The notes beneath the pieces were generated by a model, which saw only the letters and a program-made list of their open reading frames with translations, ran no database searches and had not been told where the DNA came from. Below are positions 16,605-23,452 of a DNA stretch of 36,414 bases, in pieces. Numbering within the stretch: the stretch's first letter is position 1; each line of letters begins with the position of its first letter. Position numbers and translations under genes: made by a program. This stretch comes from an uncultured Eubacteriales bacterium (lineage in GTDB: Bacteria > Bacillota_A > Clostridia > Oscillospirales > Oscillospiraceae). Location of the stretch: the NCBI GenBank assembly GCA_949739085.1, contig CATIYU010000151.1:1-36414 (forward strand), in the 5' to 3' direction.

Positions 16605-16984
16605 GCGATCTTCTGGACTTAGCGGTGCTGGAACGGAAAAAGTACAATGATCTCAACGAGGTGCTGGATCTGACCCGGCAGCTGGGCGAGGCGCTGGACC
16701 GCAACGACGAGGTGGCGGCCCGGATGCTGGTGGCCATGCGGCAGGACCCGATCCTCCATCTGGAGGAGGTCAATGCCACCGCAAAAGCCCGCCGCGAGAG
16801 CTTGCCTCCGGAGGATCAGGATAGGGTTGCGGCTCTGCTGGCCGGAGCGCAGGCCCAAGACAACAGCGAGAAGACCTTCGTGGAACAGGTGGACCGGGCC
16901 CGAAGCCTGCTGGAGCGGGTGGTGGAGCTGGACCGCCGGATGAGCCTGCGTATAGCGGGGGAGGACTCGTTTTATAAAAAATAA
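16601..16984 (+). CDS. FliT/FlgN-like small helical chaperone (putative)
   Basis: This 127-residue protein is almost wholly helical, with heptad-like Leu spacing and high charge and no Cys. It lies immediately after fliS with an ATGA overlap. Genes in this place usually encode FliT (chaperone of FliD) or a FlgN-like protein, both short coiled-coil bundles with little sequence conservation. I cannot see a diagnostic FliT motif, so the call rests mainly on position, length and helical character. A stable hairpin follows about nine bases after the stop. Confidence 0.6.
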   Translation: MSDLLDLAVLERKKYNDLNEVLDLTRQLGEALDRNDEVAARMLVAMRQDPILHLEEVNATAKARRESLPPEDQDRVAALLAGAQAQDNSEKTFVEQVDRARSLLERVVELDRRMSLRIAGEDSFYKK

Positions 16985-16992
16985 CGGGCAGT

Positions 16993-17022
16993 CTGTTCCG
17001 CCGGTGAGAACCGGCGGAACAG
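16993..17022 (+). terminator. Perfect 13-bp hairpin with GAGA loop after the fliD-fliS-fliT operon
   Basis: CTGTTCCGCCGGT pairs perfectly with ACCGGCGGAACAG across a GAGA tetraloop (GNRA type), starting nine bases after the stop codon. No T run follows (GCGTGCTTGCG), so it is not a canonical intrinsic terminator. It may work as a terminator with help, or as a 3' end stabiliser. The 12-base word GCGGAACAGGCG from its 3' arm recurs at 17033-17044. Confidence 0.5.
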
Positions 17023-17069
17023 GCGTGCTTGCGCGGAACAGGCGGCGGGTCCGCCTGGGGAGGCTGCGC

Positions 17070-17098
17070 TTGTCATTCGTTTAGAAAGAGAGTAAAAA
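17070..17098 (+). promoter_or_regulatory. Candidate sigma-A promoter for the FtsE-like gene
   Basis: TTGTCA at 17070-17075 and TAAAAA at 17093-17098 are 17 bases apart, matching 5 of 6 and 4 of 6 of the consensus. It lies about 60 bases before the ABC ATPase start. A small inverted repeat (ATGCCGG at 17106-17112 with CCGGCAT at 17128-17134) lies just downstream in the presumed leader. Confidence 0.4.
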
Positions 17099-17160
17099 GA
17101 ACCCCATGCCGGGCGCCGTCAGTGGGTCCGGCATCCAGGAGCAGGAGGAGCCGCAGCGGA

Positions 17161-17859
17161 ATGCCGGAAATTCATCTGGAAAATGTTTCAAAACGTTATA
17201 TGGAGGAGGGCCGCGCCCAATATGCCGTGAGGGACGTCACGATCACGGTGGAACAGGGCGAATTTGTGTTTCTCATCGGCAGCAGCGGGGCGGGAAAAAG
17301 CACCCTTCTGAAGCTGATGGGCGGCGAGATCGTCCCGGACGAGGGGGAGGCCTGCCTCAATGGACTGAATATGGCCCGGCAGATCGGACCCTGGCGGACC
17401 CGCATCATCCGTTCCTTTGGGATTGTGAATCAGGAGTGCCTGCTCATCCGCAAGCGTACCATTGGGGACAATCTCCTGCTGGCGGCGGTGGCCGCCGGAA
17501 TGCGGCGCAAGGGCCGGGTGGCGGCGGAAAAGGCGCTGGCCATTGTGGGGCTCTCCGGTGTGGAGGACTGCTATCCCGCGGAACTCTCTATTGGGGAGTG
17601 CCGCCGGGTGGAGTTGGCCAGAGCGCTGGTCAACAGCCCGCCCATCCTTCTGCTGGATGAGCTGACGGCAAACCTGGATGACGACAATATCTGGGATTTG
17701 ATGCACTTGCTCAACGAGCTGAACAGCCGGGGCACCACCATTGTCATGGCCACTCATGCCAGCCAGTTTGTCAATATCATGCGGCGGCGGGTGGTTACGC
17801 TGGTGGACGGTAAGCTGTTCGGCGATGTGCGCAACGGGAAGTATGGCGATATCGTTTGA
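17161..17859 (+). CDS. FtsE-like ABC transporter ATPase (no permease adjacent)
   Basis: This 232-residue ABC ATPase resembles FtsE in size and layout. Walker A is GSSGAGKST (residues 40-48), Walker B is LLLDELTANLD, and the switch His is in MATHAS. FtsE pairs with the membrane protein FtsX to control cell-wall hydrolases. Two features are odd. The ABC signature reads LSIGE in place of LSGGE/LSGGQ, and Walker B continues DELTANLD where FtsE has DEPTGNLD. No FtsX or other permease is nearby. The frame is open upstream to 17029, but GCAGGAGGAG ten bases before ATG 17161 decides the start. Its role in this motility cluster is unknown. Confidence 0.8.
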   Translation: MPEIHLENVSKRYMEEGRAQYAVRDVTITVEQGEFVFLIGSSGAGKSTLLKLMGGEIVPDEGEACLNGLNMARQIGPWRTRIIRSFGIVNQECLLIRKRTIGDNLLLAAVAAGMRRKGRVAAEKALAIVGLSGVEDCYPAELSIGECRRVELARALVNSPPILLLDELTANLDDDNIWDLMHLLNELNSRGTTIVMATHASQFVNIMRRRVVTLVDGKLFGDVRNGKYGDIV

Positions 17860-17884
17860 CTTTCCCGACAAAAAGTGCTAGAAT
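17856..17884 (+). promoter_or_regulatory. Candidate sigma-A promoter for the MCP gene
   Basis: TTGACT at 17856-17861 and TAGAAT at 17879-17884 are exactly 17 bases apart, 5 of 6 matches in each box. The -35 overlaps the stop codon of the ABC ATPase gene. It implies an untranslated leader of about 190 GC-rich bases before the MCP start. No sigma-28 site was found for this gene. Confidence 0.6.
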
Positions 17885-18002
17885 AGGATAAGGGGTGGAA
17901 AATGTGAGGCATCTGACAGAGGGCGCCCTTGGACCGGCCCCGGCCGCCAACCAGCGAGGCCATCCTGCCGCGCCGCCCGCCTCCACGGGGAGGGAGGGGC
18001 CT

Positions 18003-18038
18003 GGCGCCGCTATTTAATCGTGTAGATCATCCGGCGCT
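18003..18038 (+). other. Inverted repeat in the MCP leader
   Basis: GGCGCCG pairs with CGGCGCT (one G-U) around a 22-base loop, ending 26 bases before the MCP ribosome site AGGAGG (18065-18070). The leader from about 17891 to 18080 has runs of C and G and no match that I recognise to a c-di-GMP or other known riboswitch. It could simply be GC-rich spacer. Confidence 0.3.
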
Positions 18039-18080
18039 GGCTTGTCTGGCGGCGGGGAATATTTAGGAGGAAAGCCACAT

Positions 18081-19889
18081 ATGAATTTCAAGAATATGTC
18101 CATTAGGAAGAGCCTCATTATTGGCTTCGGCACCACCATCATCATCTCAGTGGCTATCATTATTGTGAGCTTGATGATGATGAGCGCCCAGAAGGGTGCC
18201 TATTCCAACATTATCGACCAGTACGTAGAGGCCAACAACCAGGCGTCCCAGTGCCGCATTTCCTACAATATCGCCGCCCGAAGCCTGCGGGACGCGGTGC
18301 TCTCCGGCGATATGAGCAATATTGACAACGCTCTCAGCAAGATGAGCGAGCTGGAAACCCACGTTCAGGAGCTTAGGAACGTTTATCCCCTGGACGACAA
18401 GTCCCTGCTGGATACCTTCACTTCCACCATAACAGAGTGGGGTGAGGAGGCCAACAAGATCTGTACGACAGCCCGTACAGACCGCGAGGGCGCTGTTTCC
18501 ATGATTACGGAGTCCTGCTCCCCCAAGCTGGTGGCTGCCGCTACAGCTGGAGACAATCTGTCCTCGGCGCTGGCCACCGCGCAGAAGGAAATTATTGATG
18601 AGCAGAACCGCAATTCCACTATTGAGATCATCTGCATCGTCGGCGTGATGGTGATTGCCACTGTGGTGGTGCTGCTGATGGCGGTTAGGATCATCAGAAG
18701 TATCGTTGAGCCCAGCTCTCAGGTGCGCAGTGCTCTGGTGGGCTTCAGCCAGGGCAACCTGTCCGTCCCCGTGAGCTTTGTGGGCAAGAACGAGCTGGGC
18801 GAGATGTGCGACGCCCTGCGTACCAGCCAGAAGGTGCTTAACAGCGTCATTCAGGATATCTCTGACGGCACGAACCAGATGGCCAAGGGCAACTTCGACG
18901 TGGAGCTGACCGCCAGCTTCCCCGGCGATCTGAAACCCATCCACAACAGCATCAACCAGTTCGTCATCCGCATGAGCGAGACGATTTCCAACATCTCCCA
19001 GTCTGCGGACCAGGTGTCCGCCGGGTCGGACCAGGTGTCCAACAGCTCCCAGTCCCTGGCTCAGGGTGCTACCGAGCAGGCCAGCGCCGTGGAGGAGCTC
19101 AGCGCCACCATTACCGATATCTCCAATTCCTCCAAGCAGACCGCCGCGTCCGCTGAGGAAGCCCGGGACAGCGTGGAGGAGGCCGGCCGTCAGGTGACCG
19201 CCAGCAACGAGTACGTTAAGCAGCTCAATATCGCCATGGACAATATCTCCACCTCCTCTCAGGAGATCAGCAAGATCATTGCCACCATTGAAAACATCGC
19301 TTTCCAGACCAACATTCTGGCGCTGAACGCCGCTGTGGAGGCCGCCCGGGCGGGCGCGGCTGGAAAGGGCTTCGCCGTTGTGGCCGATGAGGTGCGCAAC
19401 CTGGCGTCCAAGTCCGACCAGGCGGCCAAGGCCACCACGGATCTGATCAAGAATTCCATTGCCGCTGTGGAGAACGGCGCGGACGTGGTGAGCAAGGTGA
19501 CAGAGTCCCTGGAGAAGACCACAGAGCTGGCCAGAAGCGTGGTGGTGATGATGGGCAATGTGACCGAGGCCGTGGAGACCCAGACCAACGCTATCGCCCA
19601 GGTGACGGAGGGCATTGACCAGATTTCCGCTGTGGTGCAGACCAACTCCGCTACCAGCGAGGAGTGCGCGGCGGCCAGTGAGCAGCTCAGCTCTCAGGCG
19701 AACATCATGCACCAGCTGATGAGCGAGTTCCGGGTCAGCAGTAAGATCAGTTACAGCAGCGGCGCCTCTTTCCAGAGCGCCAGCAGCGGCGGTGGCAGCA
19801 GCTGGGGGGATGACTCCGACAGCAGCGAGCCTCTGATGCTCAGCAGCGGCGGCTCCGACAGGTCCCCCTTCGGCAGCAGCAAGTATTAA
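18081..19889 (+). CDS. Methyl-accepting chemotaxis protein
   Basis: This 602-residue receptor has TM1 (about 12-34), an extracytoplasmic sensor of about 145 residues rich in helix (four-helix-bundle type), and TM2 (about 181-202). One HAMP domain follows, then a second HAMP-like stretch (GNLSVPVS... and [14 protein letters not shown]...). The long signalling hairpin ends the protein, and its tip is intact: [20 protein letters not shown] and [13 protein letters not shown] (about 405-445). Residues 560-602 form a Ser/Gly-rich tail. The start at 18081 follows AGGAGG. It signals to CheA through CheW/CheV and may be deamidated by the CheD encoded nearby. The ligand cannot be told from sequence. 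Confidence 0.96.
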   Translation: MNFKNMSIRKSLIIGFGTTIIISVAIIIVSLMMMSAQKGAYSNIIDQYVEANNQASQCRISYNIAARSLRDAVLSGDMSNIDNALSKMSELETHVQELRNVYPLDDKSLLDTFTSTITEWGEEANKICTTARTDREGAVSMITESCSPKLVAAATAGDNLSSALATAQKEIIDEQNRNSTIEIICIVGVMVIATVVVLLMAVRIIRSIVEPSSQVRSALVGFSQGNLSVPVSFVGKNELGEMCDALRTSQKVLNSVIQDISDGTNQMAKGNFDVELTASFPGDLKPIHNSINQFVIRMSETISNISQSADQVSAGSDQVSNSSQSLAQGATEQASAVEELSATITDISNSSKQTAASAEEARDSVEEAGRQVTASNEYVKQLNIAMDNISTSSQEISKIIATIENIAFQTNILALNAAVEAARAGAAGKGFAVVADEVRNLASKSDQAAKATTDLIKNSIAAVENGADVVSKVTESLEKTTELARSVVVMMGNVTEAVETQTNAIAQVTEGIDQISAVVQTNSATSEECAAASEQLSSQANIMHQLMSEFRVSSKISYSSGASFQSASSGGGSSWGDDSDSSEPLMLSSGGSDRSPFGSSKY

Positions 19890-19898
19890 TGGTACATC

Positions 19899-19938
19899 GG
19901 ATATATGGCGTTCCGGGGGACCGGGATGCCATATATCC
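19899..19938. terminator. Hairpin after the MCP gene
   Basis: GGATATATGGC pairs perfectly with GCCATATATCC, with a second inner TCCGG/CCGG(G)A stem in the loop, ten bases after the MCP stop. The following bases are CTAAAAAG, so a T run exists only on the opposite strand. A further GC-rich hairpin AGCG...CGCT at 19952-19974 is followed by TTTGCCC and may complete termination. Confidence 0.5.
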
Positions 19939-20065
19939 CTAAAAAGAGAAGAGCGCACAGCGCGGGGCTGCGCTTTGCCCGTGATTCGCAGACAAGACGC
20001 AGTCTCGCGCCAAAGTTCTTTTTACATTAGGAAAAACTGGGAACAACCAACCAGAGGTGAAAACA

Positions 20066-22069
20066 ATGCCCGAGGAAATGCAACATCAGAATGCGGAGCT
20101 GATTTTCGCTCTGGACATCGGAACCCGCAGCATTATTGGCGTGGCGGGCCGCGTGGTGGACGAACGGCTGGAAGTCTTGGCCATTGAAAAGGAGGAGCAC
20201 GGCAAACGGGCCATGCTGGACGGCCAGATCGAGGACATCGATCAGGTGGCCAAGGTGGCCAGGCGGGTAACAGACAAGATGGAGGCGCAGCTGGGTTGCC
20301 GCCTGCACCGGGTCTGTGTGGCTGCCGCCGGCCGGGCCCTCCGCACGGAGAAGGGACATTTCTCCTTGGATCTGCCCGATGTGGCCCGGATTGACAGCGA
20401 CCTGATTAGCCACTTGGAGAGCGGCGCTGTCTCTGACGCGGAGAGCCATTTGTCCGAGAACGGGCAGGAAAATCCCCAGCGGCGGTTCTATCTGGTGGGC
20501 TATACAGTGTCCGGCTATCTGCTGGACCGCTACCCGTTGACGACTCTGAAGGGGCATACTGGACAGCAGTTGGAGGCCGACGTGGTGGCCACCTTCCTGC
20601 CCAGCGAGGTAGTGGAGAGCCTGTATGCTGTCATGGAGGCGGCAGGGTTAGAGGTAGCTAGCCTCACCCTGGAGCCAATTGCCGCGCTGAACGCGGTGAT
20701 TCCCTCGGATTTGCGGCTGTTGAATCTGGTGTTGTGCGACATTGGCGCAGGCACCTCCGATATCGCGGTCTGCCGGGACGGAGCTGTGGTGGGTTACACG
20801 ATGGCAACTGTGGCAGGGGATGAGATTACCGAGGAGCTGATGCGCCGGTATCTGACCAACTTCGCCACTGCGGAACGGATGAAAATGGAGCTGGACACCC
20901 CTACCATCACCTACCGGGATGTGCTGGGCCTGGAGCAGAGCGTTCCAGGACAGCAGGTTCGAGAGGCGATTCACAATGCGGCTAAGTCCCTGGCGGACGA
21001 GATTGCCCAGCGGGTGATGGGGCTCAATGGCGCACCGCCTTCCGCCATGTTCCTGGCGGGTGGCGGTAGTAAGCTTTCGGGACTTCGGGACCTAGTGGCC
21101 CAGGCCCTGGAGATGGACGAAAAACGGGTGGCTCTGGCGGGAAATAACTACGACATCAGCGCGTTTTCCGCGCACCAGGATCTCAACGACCCGGAGTACG
21201 CCACTCCTCTGGGCATCGCGGTGTCGGCAGGGCTGGGGCTGATTAGCGACAGCTATCGGATTCTCCTCAATGGCCAGCCGGCAAAGCTCTTCCGCAGCGG
21301 AACGCTCTCTGTACTGGACCTGCTGATGATGAATGGCTATACCTCTGCGGATCTTTTGGGGCGCACGGGGAAGAGCTTGAGCGTCAGTGTAGATGGCCAG
21401 CGGATGACTTTCCGGGGGCAGAGCGCTGTACCATGCACCCTTCGCCTGAATGGGAAGGAGACCACGCCGTCTGCGCTGGTATATGCGGGAGATGCCATCG
21501 AGTTTGTCCCGGCGGTACCGGGGGAGTCGGCGGAGCGGACGGTGCAGGATCTGCTGGGGAACGATTTTCCCGGCGGTGTTTTGGTGAACGGCCGGCCGGT
21601 GGCGCTGGACTACTGCCTGCGTACCGGGGACCAGTTGGTCACTACAGAGGAGCCCCTCCCCTTGGAAGAACCAGAGGTAGAAGAATTACTTCCGGAGTCG
21701 GAGGAGGATGTCGGGCCTGCCGGGGACGAAGCGTCTGAGCAGGCGGAAGAGCCGCTGGAGGAACCCGTCCAGGAGGAGCAGGAGGACCCTGTACTCCTTT
21801 TGGAGGAACCAGCGCCGAAAAGCGTTTTCCGGCCGCTGTGCATTTATCTCAACGGCGAGCCGTTGGTGCTGCCCGGAAAGCCGGACGGCATCCCCTACTA
21901 TTTGATGGACCTGCTGGACCGGTCGGGAATCGACTTCGGGACGCTGGATTGTCCGGTGGAGCTGCGGGTAAACGGCGAGGAGAGCGCCTTTACACAGGTG
22001 CTGAGAAATAACGATCAGGTAATTATCCGGCGCGGAGCGCGGCGGGGTCCGCCTACGGCGTCTGAATAG
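20066..22069 (+). CDS. FtsA-like actin-fold protein with C-terminal extension
   Basis: This 667-residue protein has an FtsA/PilM-type actin fold (about 10-395). Phosphate 1 is LDIGTRSI, phosphate 2 is LCDIGAGTSDIAV (about 223-235) and the adenosine motif is MFLAGGGSKLSGL (about 328-340). An insertion after phosphate 1 matches the FtsA 1C/SHS2 region. FtsA is usually about 420 residues and ends in an amphipathic helix. Here the extension has two similar small domains (about 400-510 and 593-665) around an acidic linker (about 525-583). A GTG at 20057 is in frame, but AGAGGTGA favours ATG 20066. It shares an operon with the membrane protein 29 bases downstream. A role in division, piliation or motility is undecided. 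Confidence 0.85.
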   Translation: MPEEMQHQNAELIFALDIGTRSIIGVAGRVVDERLEVLAIEKEEHGKRAMLDGQIEDIDQVAKVARRVTDKMEAQLGCRLHRVCVAAAGRALRTEKGHFSLDLPDVARIDSDLISHLESGAVSDAESHLSENGQENPQRRFYLVGYTVSGYLLDRYPLTTLKGHTGQQLEADVVATFLPSEVVESLYAVMEAAGLEVASLTLEPIAALNAVIPSDLRLLNLVLCDIGAGTSDIAVCRDGAVVGYTMATVAGDEITEELMRRYLTNFATAERMKMELDTPTITYRDVLGLEQSVPGQQVREAIHNAAKSLADEIAQRVMGLNGAPPSAMFLAGGGSKLSGLRDLVAQALEMDEKRVALAGNNYDISAFSAHQDLNDPEYATPLGIAVSAGLGLISDSYRILLNGQPAKLFRSGTLSVLDLLMMNGYTSADLLGRTGKSLSVSVDGQRMTFRGQSAVPCTLRLNGKETTPSALVYAGDAIEFVPAVPGESAERTVQDLLGNDFPGGVLVNGRPVALDYCLRTGDQLVTTEEPLPLEEPEVEELLPESEEDVGPAGDEASEQAEEPLEEPVQEEQEDPVLLLEEPAPKSVFRPLCIYLNGEPLVLPGKPDGIPYYLMDLLDRSGIDFGTLDCPVELRVNGEESAFTQVLRNNDQVIIRRGARRGPPTASE

Positions 22070-22098
22070 AATCTCTTTGAACAAAGCGAGGCGATCGA

Positions 22099-23034
22099 AT
22101 GAAAAAGAAGAAGGAAAAAAAGCAGAAGCCGGAACTTGAGCAGGGAGAAAAGAAAAAGAGCCCAATCAAGCTGATTATCATTATTGTTGCCATTGTGCTG
22201 CTGCTTGCGGCCGTAGCGGGCGCGGCGGTTTACTTTTTGTTGCTCCGAGGTGGCAATGATGAGTTTAAGGAACCCGAGCCGGTCAAGAAGGCCCCGGCGG
22301 TTTACGCCATCGGTCTGGATGAGGTGGTCTCTCTGGACAGCGTTATGGACGAGGGCGCGGCAATGCTGACCACCGTCGAGGCCCCCACCAAGGCGGCTTC
22401 GGAGGAGGGCATTGACGAGAAAACCTACCGCTATAAGCAGGCGGAGGACCCGGCAGATCTGGCGGCCAGCTATATTGAGGTGCTGCGGGGCGAGGAGCAA
22501 GGGTTTGTGCCGGTTGACGCGGAGAACCGTCAGCTGGCAGAGGAACCGGACTTGGAGACCAAGGCTGGGTCTGTCATTCTGGCCCGTGCTGCCGCTGTAG
22601 AGGGGCAGAAGGAGGGGGAGGAGGCCCCGGACGGCGAGGATGCGAAGATCTTCCGGGTCATTGTGGCTTGGTCGGAGTACGCGCTGGCAATCCAGGTGTC
22701 CCACCAGCCGGGCAAGATCCTGCCGCCGCCGGAGCCCGAGGTGGAGGACGAGGGGGGCGAGCCCTCCAATGTGTCCGAGCAGATTGAGTTCTTCAAGAGC
22801 CTCTCTCCTTCGGTCTTGAATTTGCCCGGGGCCAGCATGTCGGAGTACCGGCTGTATCCTATGGACGGCTGGGTCCAGGTGAACGAGTTCCCCTGCCGTC
22901 AGGTCAATGTGTACCTGCTGGATATGCCCGCCGGGACCAACACCTTCCTGGGGATGTACTTTATTTCCGACGACATGAAGCAGCTCTTTACCATGGATGA
23001 AAACGGACAGATTACCAATATTCCGTTGGAATAG
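22099..23034 (+). CDS. Unrecognised single-pass membrane protein, FliL-like topology
   Basis: This 311-residue protein has a strongly basic N-terminus (MKKKKEKKQKPE), one membrane helix (about residues 23-49) and an extracytoplasmic region of about 260 residues. The outer part is acidic, with a Pro-rich break (LPPPEPEVEDEGGE) near the middle. The basic tail plus single helix looks like FliL, but the outer region lacks a FliL domain that I can recognise. It follows the FtsA-like gene by 29 bases with a ribosome site GCGAGGCG, and the pair ends at a terminator. It could be the membrane anchor of the FtsA-like protein, an inference from gene order. Confidence 0.8.
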   Translation: MKKKKEKKQKPELEQGEKKKSPIKLIIIIVAIVLLLAAVAGAAVYFLLLRGGNDEFKEPEPVKKAPAVYAIGLDEVVSLDSVMDEGAAMLTTVEAPTKAASEEGIDEKTYRYKQAEDPADLAASYIEVLRGEEQGFVPVDAENRQLAEEPDLETKAGSVILARAAAVEGQKEGEEAPDGEDAKIFRVIVAWSEYALAIQVSHQPGKILPPPEPEVEDEGGEPSNVSEQIEFFKSLSPSVLNLPGASMSEYRLYPMDGWVQVNEFPCRQVNVYLLDMPAGTNTFLGMYFISDDMKQLFTMDENGQITNIPLE

Positions 23035-23051
23035 ACCTGTAAAATGATTGC

Positions 23052-23092
23052 TTTTGGGGCGCACCAGGGACGGTGCGCCTCAAAAATTTTTT
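23052..23092 (+). terminator. Intrinsic terminator after the FtsA-like operon
   Basis: TTTTGGGGCGCACC pairs with GGTGCGCCTCAAAA around a six-base loop, followed directly by TTTTTT. It starts 18 bases after the stop codon. This is the most canonical intrinsic terminator in the window and separates the FtsA-like operon from yjfB. Confidence 0.9.
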
Positions 23093-23101
23093 CCATGCTC
23101 T

Positions 23102-23127
23102 TATAGTTTTCCGCCGGAGGACGATGA
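23102..23127 (+). promoter_or_regulatory. Weak candidate sigma-28 promoter for the YjfB-type gene
   Basis: TATA at 23102-23105 and GACGATGA at 23120-23127 are 14 bases apart; GTTT directly follows the -35 tetramer, as in the extended TAAAGTTT form. Matches are 3 of 4 and 6 of 8. It lies ten bases after the terminator T run and would give a leader of about 67 bases. Bacillus yjfB is a sigma-D target, which lends weight. Confidence 0.35.
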
Positions 23128-23200
23128 ATATATTGAACCCCTGAGGACATCCAAAACGGGGCAAAAGACTTTTAAAAGAACCAGGGAAAGGAGGAGACCG

Positions 23201-23392
23201 ATGAGCTTTGGTATGGAGGGACTGGCTGCCGCCAGTATCCGCATGAGCCAGGAGACTTTGGGCGTGGCATACGGGACGGCGTTGATGAAAAAATCCATGG
23301 ATACCATGGAGGGACAAGCCATGTCGCTGATCAACGATATGATGGGCGCCGCGCCTGTGCCCAGCGAGTATAATTTTGACGTATACGGCTGA
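23201..23392 (+). CDS. YjfB-family small motility protein
   Basis: This 63-residue protein resembles the YjfB family (putative motility protein). It has an N-terminal amphipathic stretch MSFGMEGLAAASIRMSQETL, the core ALMKKSMDTMEGQAMSLINDM and a short Tyr-containing tail. The biochemical function of the family is unknown, but in Bacillus yjfB belongs to the sigma-D motility regulon. The open frame runs back to 23048, across the terminator. GAAAGGAGGAG before ATG 23201 decides the start. It stands alone between two terminators. Confidence 0.8.
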   Translation: MSFGMEGLAAASIRMSQETLGVAYGTALMKKSMDTMEGQAMSLINDMMGAAPVPSEYNFDVYG

Positions 23393-23401
23393 GAGATAAG
23401 C

Positions 23402-23440
23402 AAAAAGGTCCGGGAACCCACGGGTTCCCGGACCTTTCTT
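23402..23440. terminator. Bidirectional terminator between yjfB-like and SLH genes
   Basis: A 15-bp perfect stem, AAAGGTCCGGGAACC with GGTTCCCGGACCTTT, has a four-base loop. AAAAA precedes it and TTTCTT follows, so it can terminate transcripts from both sides. It sits eight bases after the yjfB-like stop and just beyond the end of the convergent SLH gene. Confidence 0.9.
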
Positions 23441-23452
23441 GTTTGGCGTGGG

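Noticed and set aside
17885..18080. c-di-GMP riboswitch before the MCP gene
   Set aside because: The conserved GEMM core elements could not be found in the leader.
18147..19958. A 603-codon open frame on the - strand
   Set aside because: It mirrors the MCP gene; the His/Gly/Leu-rich translation is typical of an antisense shadow.
22099..23034. FliL identity
   Set aside because: Only the basic tail and single helix match. The outer region is too long and shows no FliL-like pattern, and fliL normally lies before fliM and fliY.
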